Shown here: positions 14,190-56,401 of the stretch, piece by piece
Layout of the letters: each line of letters begins with the position of its first letter
How positions within the stretch are numbered: position 1 is the first letter of the stretch
From: Doris montereyensis
Lineage: Eukaryota > Mollusca > Gastropoda > Nudibranchia > Dorididae
DNA length: 64,000 nt
Reading direction: 5' to 3'
NCBI GenBank assembly: GCA_037039925.1
Contig: JAXRKP010000217.1
Coordinates: 142,501 to 206,500, forward strand
Notes under the pieces: model-generated
The model's input: the letters and a program-made list of their open reading frames with translations, nothing else
What the model was told of the DNA's origin: nothing
Databases searched by the model: none
Position numbers and translations under genes: made by a program

Positions 14190-17100
14190 AGCTGCATAGC
14201 ATCCTGAGATCTTTGACCTAGACCAGCCACAGTCTGGGTTGGCCCTAACTCTGTATTAGTAAGCACAGCATGCATCAAAGACATTGAGAAAAAAACAACA
14301 TGAAAAAATAAGAAAGAATACAATTCATCATTCATAGGTGATGAAAAGCCTCTTTTTCACATGTTTTCAAGAAGAAAATAATTAAAGCTGAAAGTGAGAA
14401 ATATTTGGTATCAAAGAAGATACATCCTTTAAAGTTATTAAACAATTTCCAATAATTGGTTAACAGTTAATTGCAAGAAATAATAGAAATAGAAATGCAA
14501 ATGATTAGAGGGAGTACCCTTTCCACCGTAAGCATGGATGTAAACAAATTGATTACAGTTCTGTGTATAGACAGATGAGGGCAATAGAATAATGGATAAC
14601 AACATACTGTGTTGAAGTAAAAAATAAACAGCAAAAATTATGAATGTCAGTTGTCGGTAATGGTGAAAGAAGTTGTAAATGACATACAACATTGATCAAC
14701 AGCTATAGTTACAAGAAGAGTAACAGAATTGCATTTTTTCTTTTTACAATTTACAAGGGGAGATTAACAAAGTACTAACTAAAAATAGTAATATTTTCTC
14801 TTTGTCTAGCTAAGTGCATTTAAAACATGAATTCACACCTTTCAGATCATATGGAATGATTCTAAATGAGAGAAAGCAAAACAAAACAGCAGAAAAACAT
14901 TCCAACTCTTCTTACAATACCTTAGCAGTCAGGTTCCATTAAAGTTTATCTGAATATGGCTGTGCTAGTACTGCTAGTGCTAGAGAAAAAACAACAACAA
15001 ACAAACCCAAGGAAACACAATTAACAGTCTAAAAAAAATGAACGACCTTAAAAGTCAAGCCAACACTCACATCACAAGTTGAACAATTGAATTATAATAA
15101 TGTAGAGGAGGAAGACTACAAAACTCAGATTTAAGTTTCTTTCCGCTGGTATTTATTGTGTAACACATGATTTCTGTTGTTGGCACACACACGCTCAAAT
15201 TGCCCCACAGTCATTAGTATCACTCATGCAAGTAAATGTAAGTTCATTCTATACATGTGGCTTGTGATGTTCACACTTGATGACATTGCCGTCTCACCAT
15301 TTTATTTGATGATATCGCCCAGTTTCATCATTTTTATTTGATGACATCGCCCAGTTTCATCATTTTCATTTGATGTCATCGCCCAGTTTCATCATTTTAT
15401 TTGATGACATCGCCCAGTTTCATCATTTTATTTGATGTCATCGCCCAGTTTCATCATTTTCATTTACCCTTGTAATAAAGTTACAGAGATGCACAATCTA
15501 ACAAAAGGAGTGCAAAGTCATCTTAAAAACCTATTTACATCATGATTTGGAAGTACACTGCATTGAGTAAAAAAAAATAAAATTGTTTAAACCAGTGATA
15601 AGTCAAAATAAGTATCATGAAATTGGAAAGACACCGTCCTGACATCACAGGTTGGAATATTACAACTTGAGATGTGAAAAATAATTTTATTTCCATTGCT
15701 GTTTACATCTTGTGATCCTTGATGGCCAAGTCAAGTCATTGCAAATTTAAAGAATCTTATTTCTGATTCACAAGTGACAAACTATACCAATCTTGCACTG
15801 AATGACAGAAAGCATTCAATAATGAATTGTATCATTATCATTGTTTGAAAAGGAAGTCTGTGGTTTCCTGTGCACAGAGGTGATTGTACATGATAAAAAC
15901 AAGCAGCCTTTTTCTCAACTCTGAGTGACTTCTAGTTTAATTTCTTTTCACTTTAATTATGCATGTGTTGATGTCATAACATTGATGTCATAACATTATG
16001 TCATAAATATTGATGTCATAACATACAATGATGAAGGATAATTCTTTAATTTCGTCATTTTGATTTGCTGACATTTGTGACAAAATCCTCATTTAGAGAC
16101 AAATGACTTATCAACAAATTATGACAAGGAGCAAAAACAAAGAATCAACCTATTAAAAAAGTCAAAGAAAGTGAAAGTAACTTAAATTCTATTTTGTGAT
16201 AGAGCCCATAAGTTTTAAGGCATACGTCCTTATGTAGCAGTTTGCCAGTGCTTTCGACATTGACTTATATTTTTTCAAGTCTAAATAAATCTGGATATCC
16301 ATCTCCTGTTGGGTCGAAAGGAGGACCATGAAAAACTTGCCAGGACTGGGAATCAAACTTAAATCTCATGAGTGATTGTCAAACTGACTTATCCCCGCTC
16401 CATACTATACAAAATACAATGTCAAAAAGAAAATGAAAACGGTTTGATCTAACAAAAATGGAAAGAGCAATCCCTGGCCCCTTCCCCCTACCTCACTCCA
16501 TCTCCTTTTTAAGGCCGTATGAGAAGAATTCCAAAATGTAATTTAGATATAATAGTTACCATATAAAAATGTAATATAATAATATAGCCATTAGTGTACA
16601 AATGTTGCAAAACAGAAAAAAACCCCAATGAAAGAACTGCACTCACACAAACGTTTCTTACCACTTTCAACCCAATATTCAAGAAACTACGTTTAGCTTA
16701 GCAGTTTCACTTTTATATCCTTATTATAGAAACATGCTATGTGCCATAACACAGATAGGCTGCTCCTCATAGTACAGATACACAAAATTCCAAAGTTGAC
16801 CCCAAAACATAAAGAATTCATAGAATATGGCTCAAACCCATGAGGTATATTATTACTATTATTAAAATTAAATAATTGATATACTGTATATTCTATAAGT
16901 AAGATTTAACAAAAAAAAAACCCCAAACAAACAAGCATACAAAGTACATATTTGCACCAACGTCAGGGGCAATTATAAGAAACCATGATATAGAGTCATG
17001 TAAATCAATTTTGCTCTCTTACTTTCTTTGATCACTGAGTCATTTGTTTTCATCAAGCAAAGGTAACTTGAATAAATAAATGATATTCCCTTCACAGTAA

Positions 17101-17390
17101 TTAAACTAACAACCATAATTAAACTAACAACTATATTTATTTGTTGAGAAGACGACACTATAAACCATTCAATGACAAAAAAGTATTAAACGCACAAGGA
17201 CATAAAAAACAAATCTTTACATTGAATATAAGATGATTCCAACACTTTAATTATTGTTATTCCGACACGATCATAATTACTGTCCTCTATTTGCCATCTC
17301 CCCCTGACACAAGGAAACCTAAGAGGGGAAAAGGTCACCCTATGACATCTGCCATCACTAATATCTAATATGCTACGAACTTGTTCTGTG
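14190..17390 (-). other. Downstream of Drp1: probable 3' UTR and flank
   Basis: A-rich plus strand (T-rich in the Drp1 sense) with no open exon recognised. It holds the 31-bp minisatellite at 15283-15466, a short TTGATGTCATAACA repeat at 15968-16026, and a decayed tRNA-like piece near 16330-16390. AATAAA occurs on the minus strand at several places (one at 17136-17141), so the polyadenylation site cannot be chosen. Confidence 0.4.
15283..15466. repeat. 31-bp minisatellite, about 5.5 copies
   Basis: Unit parts TTCATCATTTTATTTGATG and ACATCGCCCAG alternate ACATC/TCATC between copies. It lies downstream of the Drp1 stop. Confidence 0.95.
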
Positions 17391-46645
<29,255 letters not shown>

Positions 46646-46648
<3 letters not shown>

Positions 46649-46671
46649 TTCGTCGTGCAAATGACGAAATG
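46646..46671 (-). promoter_or_regulatory. Hairpin covering the Drp1 start codon
   Basis: On the minus strand, CATTTCGTC and GACGAAATG form a perfect 9-bp stem with an 8-nt loop. The ATG ending the second arm is the Drp1 start codon. Pairing is read directly from the sequence; an effect on translation is inference only. Confidence 0.45.
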
Positions 46672-46870
46672 TTAGAACCCTTATTGCCTTGAAGAGTTTT
46701 TCATGGGCAATCGGGTCGGTGATAGAGGCTTTACTTTAGCGGATTAGTCTACTTCCGGGTGTCAAGAAGGACAACTCCAACAGAAAAGAAAACTACACGG
46801 GCGGCTACTCTAGTGCATACCACCGTTGCACAACAACTGCAACAGATTATCATCGTCACTCGGCTGTTCG
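46649..46870 (-). promoter_or_regulatory. Probable Drp1 5' UTR and promoter region
   Basis: This sequence lies directly upstream of the Drp1 ATG and is less AT-rich than its surroundings. No TATA box at a convincing distance was seen and the transcription start cannot be placed. It is assigned only from position next to a first coding exon; an unseen 5' non-coding exon is possible. Confidence 0.35.
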
Positions 46871-47279
46871 CAAGTTTACCTCGCAACATCGCATCACTCT
46901 CTCTTCGTTTCATAACCTGACCTCGATCAAGGCACAGATAGATCTGCAGTTTAGATATTCGAGATATTTCTTGATAAAATGGTCTGACTTATAATAAATG
47001 GTATGCCAGAACTCAGTGAACTATAAATCTAGATCTAGATCTTAAAGAATATGACATAAAAAGTGATACTGATACTCTAGTGATAGATCCTAAGATCTAG
47101 ATATATGATCTAGAATCTAGATCTAATCTATCTCGAGTCAACTAAACATGAATTCAACATAGTATTTCACTATTTGACAAAGCCACACCAATATATTGAA
47201 TTGACTAGAGTGAAGCTATTTGATTTCATGCAGCTTCTTTGGATCTTTATGCATTTTATTTGATAAAAAGTTGATGTTG

Positions 47280-47370
47280 TTATTCCCAATCCTTCTATGA
47301 ATACTACTTTTTCTTATCCCCAGCCGGGTAGGAAATACCACATTTTCTTATACCCAACCGGGGGTTGGGA
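47280..47370 (+). repeat. Left arm of a diverged inverted repeat pair
   Basis: TTATTCCCAAT, CTATGAATACTAC, TTTTTCTTATCCCC and GGAAATACCAC align in order with the complement of 52908-52992. The arm contains several CCCAACCG-type repeats. Confidence 0.65.
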
Positions 47371-50300
47371 ATCCGTGCACGATTCTTGTTTTTGTCATTC
47401 CCAGCCGACTGTTATGAATGTTTTTTTCGTATTCCTAACCGTTTATTATTGTTCTTATTTATATATGGCAGGATTCACAAAATGGTCCATCTCCATTTTC
47501 CTCTTTTGTCAAAATGTACATGTTATATTTCTTACATGGTTATATACCATGTTAAAGCTTAGTATCTTGAGGATTCCAGATATAACTTTAAGAGATAGCA
47601 AAGGACTGTGAGGCAAATAATTTAGCTTTTAAAAGTCATGTTTCCTGGCGTTTATTTAGTGACGCAATGCTTGGGCATCTGATTTGGAGAGCTCCCTGAC
47701 TTTTCCCTAGTTCTCAATAAGATGCGAAGTCTGTGTTTGTGTTTCCCGACACCACGGCCAGTGCCTTACCGTTGATCAGATGACTTTGCGCGTTCGAGAT
47801 CGCGTAGATGGATGAAAACCAATTGTTTTGGGTCCCGTTTTTTGGTAAAATTCTGTGATTGTACGCCTTTATACTATCCTTATTACATGTTATGGGTTTA
47901 TCGTGTGCCATTCGGGGTAAACTTCATGACTTATATATATGACGAGTAAGGATGCCGGTATTTGCCAATAGAGAGAGAGAGAGATAGGAAAAAGAAAGAA
48001 AGGCATGAGCAACAAAACCCTAACCGAAAAGAAAGCGCTTTTTGCCGACAATGGTTCTTTTTTTCCCTGTACGTGCCCGTCCTAGTCCCATCATCACCCC
48101 CACCGCCTCCCCTCTCCGACTATCTACAGTCACATAGAGCGCCCACTAGACTAGCTCAAACTTGTGTCTTTATCAATGGATAATTGCTTCGCGGAATAAG
48201 GGACGGGATGCGAGCGGTGGCTGACAAATCTTGAACTCTACTTGAACCTGTGCTATTAGTATTATTTTCTCTCTCTCTCTTGTTTAATGCGTTTTTAGTA
48301 ATATTGTATCGTTATGCGAAGAAGACTGTGCATAGTGGAGATGTAGAGTCAATTATCTCGTCTTTATTTATTAGAACGTGATAAATAATGAAAGCCCATT
48401 GATTGCCGGACTTCTTTTATATATGTTAAACTCACGATAACACAAAGCAGGTTTTGCTAATGCAACCGAATCTAACCTGATCAGTCTCCTTTCTAATGAA
48501 CGCTTATCGTCTATATTTTTGTCTGTGCGTCAGCGGGCGTTTATAAGGAGACAGGCAAAGAAAAAACAGTTTGCAAAGCCGACCGGACAATTTAAAAACA
48601 AATATTTCACGATTTCTCAATAGTCTTACACAAGATGAACAATGTGAAAAAATATCGACGCTATATTACTGTTATTAGATCCGAGATCGAAAATTTTTTT
48701 TTTGTGTCACCGTAAGGTCACGCAGACCGCTAGTAGTCTCATGATATTCTATGATTTTGTTGTTGTCTTTTACAGGATAAATGACCGTAGGAATACGTTT
48801 TCTTTCACTCCAGTTTTTAAAAGGGCGCTTCTACGTATTTTTCAACCGTTTTTTATTCCCAGCTCTTACTGTACGTTCATTTGTAGACCACAATTGTTAC
48901 GTAATAACGCAAATCTGAACCCTGCCTCACGTGATCACTGCAAAAGATTTTTAAAAATTAGACTTGGCCAAATTTTCTTTAAACAATTCTCTTTCACATA
49001 GAATTGAAGAAAACAGAATAAAAGGTAGTTGACCCCACCTACCTTAAGGTGAAAAAGGACTTATTAACCCTTGTACGGCAAACTGCCGGCTGACCTCAAT
49101 ATGGGTCAATAATTTTGTTCCACTGTGTACGAGGCTTCCGCACGTGGCACCGATAGTTTTCGCCTGGCTGACAAGGCTTGACCACAACGTACCTGTGATT
49201 ATTGTGATTGGTTTTCGATCTTCGTCGAGTAAGGGGACATAGCGGGCAATTGATATTGTTATTGTCATCGTGTGTATACTGCATTGTTTACTAACAGTAA
49301 CATCTATTACAGCCTACTTTTATTAAACATGAAAAGGAATAATACTGCAGTTGGCCTATTACTAATTAAGAGGAATATGAAAGGTATAATACGAATAGAT
49401 AGAAAATGGGTCAGGACCAAGAAATCTTCAGTGTGCCCAACCTTCATAAGCAAAAAGGGACATAGAAACAAATAAACACTAAACAATGCTGGACGAAACA
49501 AATACTAATAGAGCCATTGGTGCAACGACCCATCGAGCAATGTTCATCAACAGAGCAAGCCTCATAACAACAAGAAACAAAAAAGAAAAGACAGAAAGAA
49601 GAAACCGAACTACAGCTGCCATAAGAGAGACAGAGAGAGATGAGGGATGGATAGAAAGAGGAAAGGAAACAAACAGGAGACATAAAGAGAACGAGGAAAA
49701 TAAAGAAAGACGAATAGAGAAAATGAGAGAGAGAGAGAGACAGATAGAGAGAGATGAGGTAACATATTGAGCGGGAAGGGGGGAGAGGGGCACATGGCTG
49801 CATGGTCAGGCTTTACTTCAGTCATTCAATGACAGCGTGGCAGGCTGTGTTGAATTTTATATTGTAGAGTTTCAATGAACAACGTTATTTTTATTTCTGA
49901 AGGAATCATTTTCATTCTCACATCTAAATAAAATGATGGAACTATAATACTAATACTAGCAGAAATGTCCAACCGCCTTTCGCTAATCACATGACCTAGT
50001 CCAATGTGCATAGGTAACACATTCCCATGATGAAAGCAACAAGCCCCCTGGTTTATTGCTTTCAAAAGTGTGTATCTCCCCAGCTGCGGTAAAGCGCTCT
50101 ATCCCAGAGCTAACACCTCTTGTCAGCTACATGCTCCCCATACTTTTGAAAACTCCTCCCTACCCTATGTCTATAACTAGTATCACCCTCTCTTCTCATT
50201 TACAATGACATGAGTGACCATCGTTTTGTATTCTTGGCTGTTCCCTTCCTATAGTTCAATAGAAATCCACCTCCTCCCAAACAGACCCCACCTCTTACGC

Positions 50301-52149
50301 AATCCAGTGGTTTTTCACACCTTCCCCCCACTTCTGGATGTAAGTCTCCTCCTTAGTCCTTTCTATACAGTAGGAAGATAGACTCTTGCAGTTTATAATG
50401 TCTATACACTTCAAATAGCCGCCCTTCCTCTTGTCCAGATACCACCACATGTCATCATGACCATGTGAAATGGACCTGTTTGAGAGATCAAAGTTCCTTT
50501 GTTGCTGGTCGCTAAACTCAGATGAAAGCTTCAATTTTCCCTTGTACTTTCAACATTCTAATCTCTTCATTCATATGTGAAAAAGGGGTGGAGATATATT
50601 TTGACATATGTGACGTTTGACAATATAACCATCAACACAATGCTCCCCTGATTGGTCAACCCTGAACATGGTTTCTTTCTATTGACTGAAGGTCACGTCC
50701 TCCATTCAGGCTGACCATAGGTGTACAATGTGATTGGCCACTGATATCTTTTATTTATGTCCATCACTATTTCTTGCTTGTGGGTGGAGCTTCTTACTAA
50801 AGTAATTGACATCTGTCCAGAAGTTGCGTCGGTCATGCAAAGACAAGAGTCTTTGGTTTTGTCCACTTTGCAGAGGATCCGTAGCCTGCATTTGAGATAG
50901 AGCTCCTGTGTGTTGTTGTATCTCTTTATAAGAAATATATCGAGTGTGTGTTAGACTTGGAAATGAATTATCAATTTCACCCCTTTAGAATAATAGACTT
51001 TCTCTGTTTGGCAGGGCGTGGGTTGATCAGCGTAATTGGTCAGAGTAGAGGCATCCCGGAATCCTGTCTTTGAGTGCACTGCAGTGCAGTTATACGGGAC
51101 CCGCAACTAACACTCTGTCTTGCTGGAAGGCCGGGAGTGAGGCAAAAATACGGAACCCGCCTGAAAAGGGTTAAAAATAGGGAAATGCCAGCGGTCTCAA
51201 TTCCTGACGATTGCATCCAAAAATATTCACAAAACACACAAATTGGAAGCAAATTTCACAATATTATGTTTTTTATATCTGCGATGTCAAAGCTATACAT
51301 GGACCAAATGTTAAGAAGATTCATCAATTAGACTTTGAGAAAGATTAATTGAAGAGTTCAAGTTATCATTGGGTCCCATTTTTGTGATACCTGCCATATT
51401 ATAGGCTACAATAGATAGAATTTAAGGTTTTCGTGAGACAGCCATAGCGAATAGTCACTGCTATATCTGACATGTTCCTGTTATACTTATTTTGTGTTAG
51501 TACTAGGTAGGCCTATTGCATAATTTCGTCATCCTCAAATGTTAATTATTAAAAAGAAAACTACTGTTTTTGACGATTGGGATGGTTTGACACGGCCGAT
51601 CTTCACCTCAACATCTCATTACGTTTTCAAAATGCCTAATGAAGCAGATGTTTTTCTCATCATTTAGGTAGCACTAACGCCTGTTGTCGTTTTGTAACGG
51701 TAGCGAAAACCTAATCAAAAGAAAGTCACAATGCTATTTTCCTCATATGTGTCTGCACTTGGTCCCTCCAGCACCATAAACCTGTATGCTTCCTTTGCTT
51801 CCCTCGATGATTTATTTTGTATACCTGTCTCTTTTACGGCCATACATAGTAGATCTAGCGACGTCAGGGTCAAAGAGTTGTCCCGTTCACACAGTGCTGA
51901 TATTAGTGTGATAAATATAACTTAAGCAATACATATTTGAAGGGATCATTTCAAAAATGTGCCTAGGTCACAATTACGTCATTTAGAGAAAAATGGCAAA
52001 ATACAATGGACTTTGGCACTGTTGGCTTTGGGAATTCCAAAATTCAAATGGCTGTAAATGTGATGTATTTTCATGATACCATTTTCGCACTTATCAGGAA
52101 GCGTTCAAGCCCGCTGGCGGCTATAAAAATTTCTAAAGTTTTTTTTTAG

Positions 52150-52372
52150 CAAAATCTCCCCCCTGGTCCAGGTAGGTGGATCGACACCTAGTCCCATTGG
52201 AGATGGACAATAAAAAAGGAGGTCCGTGTGCAGATCACAACACTGTGCACGTTAAAGATCCCTTGGCTGTTTACAGGGTAGTCTGGGCGAAATTAAAAAT
52301 CCTACCAAAACCCCTGAGATCACCTTAGTTGTGGATGTGGGTAAATCAAATCAAAATCTCAGGAAGCATGAT
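52150..52372 (+). mobile_element. SINE-B body
   Basis: CTGGTCCAGGTAGGTGGATC, GACACCTAGTCCCATTGG, CAGATCACAACACTGTGCAC, TTAAAGATCCCTTGGCTG, TTTACAGGGTAGTCTGGG and tail AAATCAAATCAAAATC. The tRNA head is degraded or lost. Confidence 0.8.
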
Positions 52373-52674
52373 TTCCTTCTATTCCTTATGAGATTATCTT
52401 TGTCTCATTTTTCATCAAAAATGGATATAGGCACACTTTTGAAATGATCCCTTCAATTGCTACGCAGATTCATGGGGCAGAATGGGGTAGTAGTTGAGAT
52501 AGCTTGAACTTAAACATGAGCCATTCTTTTTTCTCCTTCTTAGTTAATTGCAACATGTAAAAAGTAAGAGATAGAGAGCGAAGGAGGTGGCAGAATTGAG
52601 GGATGAGGGAGAAAGAGAGAGAAAAGGAGATGAAAAGATCTAGAGGTAAATGGCTAATGAGAGAGAAATGAAAG

Positions 52675-52805
52675 TTTTTGTCACTGAAACTTACAGCGAT
52701 ATTATTTAAAGAAAATTAAAAGGAAACAGCAAGATGAACGATAACTGTGAAGAAAAGGGAGAAGTAGGCCCACGCTATCAGCAGCATCCACCATCACCTA
52801 TGAAG
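52675..52805. repeat. Family-C dispersed repeat, diverged
   Basis: GAAACAGCAAGATGAACG, ATAACTGTGAAGAAAAGG and the GCATCCACC end match the family loosely. Confidence 0.4.
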
Positions 52806-52907
52806 GAAAGCATGAGATAGGGATAAAGGGGGACGAGAATTAGTTCACTACCCAAAATTCTCTCTGTTGTCTTTTTTTCCTTCAGGCACTCTGGCCTCTG
52901 CAAAATA

Positions 52908-52992
52908 TTGGTTGGGAATGTCAAACAGTAGTATTTCCCAATGCGCGGTTGGGAATAAGAAAAATTCTTATTCACAGCACTGTTGGGAATAA
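52908..52992 (-). repeat. Right arm of the inverted repeat pair
   Basis: In complement: TTATTCCCAACAG, CTGTGAATAAGAA, TTTTTCTTATTCCC and GGGAAATACTAC. It matches the left arm over about 85 bp at roughly three quarters identity by eye, in opposite orientation, 5.6 kb away. Confidence 0.65.
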
Positions 52993-53064
52993 TCATTTAA
53001 GTAAACAGTTATTATAACCAATAATGAGTTACAGCAAGATATATTATTACTCCTGTTTTAGCTC

Positions 53065-53160
53065 AGGACACTAGTCTGCCGTAGGTTTTTGCTCCCAAGC
53101 TAGTGCTTGTACCCATTTGCACCTAGGTCGTGTTAAGTGTTTTCTCAGCGACGCCACCAT
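53065..53160 (-). mobile_element. SINE-A fragment, minus orientation
   Basis: GACACTAGTCTGCCGTAGG, TTTTTGCTCCCAAGCTAGTG, CTTGTACCCATTTGCACC and GTGTTAAGTGTTTTCTC follow the family order; both ends are missing. Confidence 0.7.
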
Positions 53161-53941
53161 AATGCAGCATAGATGCTGTAAGATAACAAATTTACCTTTC
53201 ATTAATTGAAAAATAGAGAATGTGTAAGTTTGATGGTATACATCTGGTATTAGTGAAACGAAAAGGTAAGTAAACAAAATAAAACAGAACCCCCTCCCTG
53301 TAAAATAAGAAAACAAAAAACCTGGGTAGGTTGATGTGCCACCTCCGTTTCATGCTTGGTTTCCATCATACATGTCATGTCCTTATAAAGATGTATTTAT
53401 TAACAATAAGTTATGGGGGCGGAGGCAGACAAATGGAAGAGTTCGATCACAACCCCTAAAGGCTGAAGTTGAATGGCTTACAGGGAAAAGATAAGGGGTC
53501 TGTCATTGTTGTTTTTCTTTTGTTTTTGCTGAGGTATTATTGCCATGAAAAACAGGGGGGGTCCTGCCTTGTTTTTACAATCCTGTTCCTGCTGCTGTTG
53601 CTTCTACTGTTAGTATTAACATAGCTACCAGTGCTGCTGCTACTTCTGCTATTACTAGGTCTTGAAGTTCCTGTATAGAGGTAGACGATTTTAGGACTTA
53701 AGTTGCTTGAACTGCCCATGGCTTAAATTCTCATTAATCCAAGAAGTCCAGTGCACCATGGAATCCTAAGGTTCAATTCCTATTACCTCCACTTTATTGC
53801 AAGAAGAATTATTAAAAAAAAATTAGATAAAGGTGAGTGTTTTGTATATTTGTCCTTTTTAAAAATTGTCCTTCAAGTTCAGTTGTTTTATTTCTATTTA
53901 GAGAGTTTTTTATATAAACATTTTTTTTATTATCTTCCAAG

Positions 53942-54058
53942 CGTGCGGCTATGTGGCTGAGCGCATCCGCAATGCCTTCAAGAAGGACAGCGAGAAGGAG
54001 CCAGTAACACCCGTAGCCGACCGCACATGTGCCTTGAAAGGCAACCCGAAACGAAAAG
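53942..54058 (+). CDS. Internal exon of an unidentified gene
   Basis: 117 bp between a good acceptor (T-rich tract, TTCCAAG|CG) and a donor AAAAG|GTATGC. It is GC-richer than its surroundings. It encodes CGYVAERIRNAFKKDSEKEP and VTPVADRTCALKGNPKRK in its only sensible frame. The basic, charged sequence would suit a cytoplasmic tail, but I do not recognise the family. Phase fits the exon at 56301. Upstream exons were not found. Confidence 0.6.
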
Positions 54059-56300
54059 GTATGCATATACTATATACATTTGTATCTGTGATTAGTCTTG
54101 TTCCTCTGTCAGTAACTTAACAGCTATTTATGATGTTGCATGTAAATAAGAATCATTTTATTTGCATACCCTGCAGTATTACATTATACTAGTAGTATCA
54201 TTTATGTTATAACTGAACCAGAAAGATTCCTATGAGGATGTACAAGTTTTAAAAAAATGCATCTGTAATAGTTTCGAATGTTATAGTCATAGTCTTGATT
54301 GTATTACATGTGTATGTATAATGGTTTTGGTCCTGTATGTGTCTGTTTATGCAGTAGTTTGAGATTATGTAGTGGTGTGGTTAATGACACTAATGACAGA
54401 GGTTGAAGTTTTATAAGAACCAATATAACAAGTTTGGTAAGGAACACACAGGCAAAAATCGAGTTTTGATTTGTCAGAGGAAATTGAGAACTAACAAATG
54501 GAAATGAATAGTAATATTGCTAAGAGTAAGAGATGCTATATACTGAACAAGCATATTACACCCCAGGTGATACCAAGTATGATTATAAGATTGGGTCAGT
54601 ATTCGATACTGAGATTACAAAGGTAAGAGTGACCGTACCATTCTAACTTTTTAATTATAAAACCTGCTCAAAATGGTGGGCTAGTTGAATGAAACTGATA
54701 CATGTGCTCACAAAGACGGGGAAACAATGAAGTTTACATTAATTCATTGTCATTTTTGGCAAAACATTTTTTCAAACAGAAAACGATCTGGGGATGACGT
54801 AAAGCCTATATGCAAAATGCAGTTATTCTTAATGGCTTATCAACAGAGTCTTTGGTGAACAGAGATTGACCAATTCATAATTTTATATATAGTTAATGTG
54901 TATTTTTGGCAGGATTAAATGATAATGATAATTAAGGAGCATAATATCGACGATGAATGTCGCAAACCGTGTAAGTCTAAAATTAGTGACACCTTTTTTC
55001 GTTTTTTAACATTAGGAAGCCACTATGTTTTATCTAGTTAGGATTCCATGGCGCAAGAACCAATAGAAACCCATATAATAACCATATGAGCAATCCGTCT
55101 ATCCCCATTGTGTCTAGTTTTTCACACTTGCAAACCGTGCATGTCTGTGAAAATAGATTAAAATAAGCAGCATCTTTTTCTTTGATTTTCTCAAAACATC
55201 CGAAATTGGACTTGCATGGTTTGTGACTTTCACCGTCGATATGACATATGACCAAAACAGTTTACAATGTCTTTAGTCACATTAATAGCTGATGTCATTG
55301 AATCAGAAAAGTAAAGTAGCTTGTCAACTTTTAATGCATACTTCATTGAATAAAAACATGGCATATTATATAAAGGCTTTACATTGCAAGCTAAACCCCA
55401 TTGAACACTGCTACAAACATTCTGCAAACAATAGTTTTTATGTTATTTTTACTTTTTTGACATAGTATAATTTCACATGATTAATTCCCAGTAATTTCAC
55501 AACAGGCCAACATATTACAATGAAATCAAAGAAAGACAAACGCACGCATCAGGAACAAACACAATTACTAATAAAAATAGCAACTGACTGAAAGTGGGAG
55601 ACAGAAAGAGACAGACAAAGATACAATATGTAGGCAGAAGATATTGATACCAATACATATTATTGTAATGACCAAGTTCATTCACAATACGGCAATGTAT
55701 TTAAATGTAATCAAAGGCAACATGCATACCCATATTTGGTAAATTTAATGAAGGCACAATAATTAGATCACTCTCAAATGGTAGTAAGAGAAGGAATGAC
55801 ATTCACGCACTCGTCATGTCTTCGTAGCCTGATAAGGGGTATCATGTGATGATTGATTGGCATCAGGCGGCTACTGAAGATGCTAGTACTTTTTGTTCTT
55901 CATGCTATGCGTCTTCTTTCATATGTGTGCATCAATTACTGTCATGTTAAACTGACATGCATGGATAATAATGAACAATATATGATGCCCATGCTACATT
56001 ACTTGTATTAGTACCAAATCTGTCATATGTAACACATGTATTAACGGTATATCATTGGTGTGTTTGATATAATTTGTAGTATATTTAGAAAGAAAAGATG
56101 AATAAGTTGGGCAATAAACATTTTTGAATAGATAGATATGTAGGTATATTATGTGTTTGTGTGTATGTATATTTATTCAAAGTAAGAAGGAGTGTTTACT
56201 TTGTTATGGTGTTGAGGGGCCAGATGCTGCTGCTATATATTCTTTTATGAGTTAAAAAAAAATATTTTCAAAATAGATTCCTACTTTAAATTCTTTCCAG
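54059..56300 (+). other. Intron between the two plus-strand exons
   Basis: 2.2 kb of AT-rich sequence with no recognisable exon or mobile element. Confidence 0.5.
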
Positions 56301-56401
56301 ATGCAACACAAGACAAGTATCAGACTGGAACATCTACATCACCTCAAGAAAAGACAGATTTCACAGCGTATCAAAATGGACATTCCGTTGCTAACCAGTA
56401 G
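56301..56401 (+). CDS. Last coding exon of the unidentified gene
   Basis: Acceptor TTCTTTCCAG|AT completes an aspartate codon with the exon at 53942. It encodes ATQDKYQTGTSTSPQEKTDF and TAYQNGHSVANQ, then TAG at 56399-56401. It is a low-complexity hydrophilic C-terminal tail; a terminal tail of a membrane protein is a guess. Phase agreement with the previous exon and strong splice signals are the main support. Confidence 0.55.

Larger units (their letters stand above)
46872..53941. other. Intergenic, no gene recognised
   Basis: Upstream of Drp1 on one side and of the unidentified plus-strand exons on the other. It contains AGATCT motifs, the inverted repeat pair, a GA-rich tract (49560-49760), a SINE-B body and a family-C copy. 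Upstream exons of the plus-strand gene should lie here or further left but were not found. Confidence 0.5.

Noticed and set aside
53537..53719. Serine/asparagine-rich minus-strand frame
   Set aside because: Derived from imperfect CTG/TACTGC-type repeats; no supporting signals.
53812..54066. Minus-strand hydrophobic open frame opposite the exon at 53942
   Set aside because: The plus strand has matching acceptor, donor and phase with the next exon; the minus frame looks like an antisense shadow.
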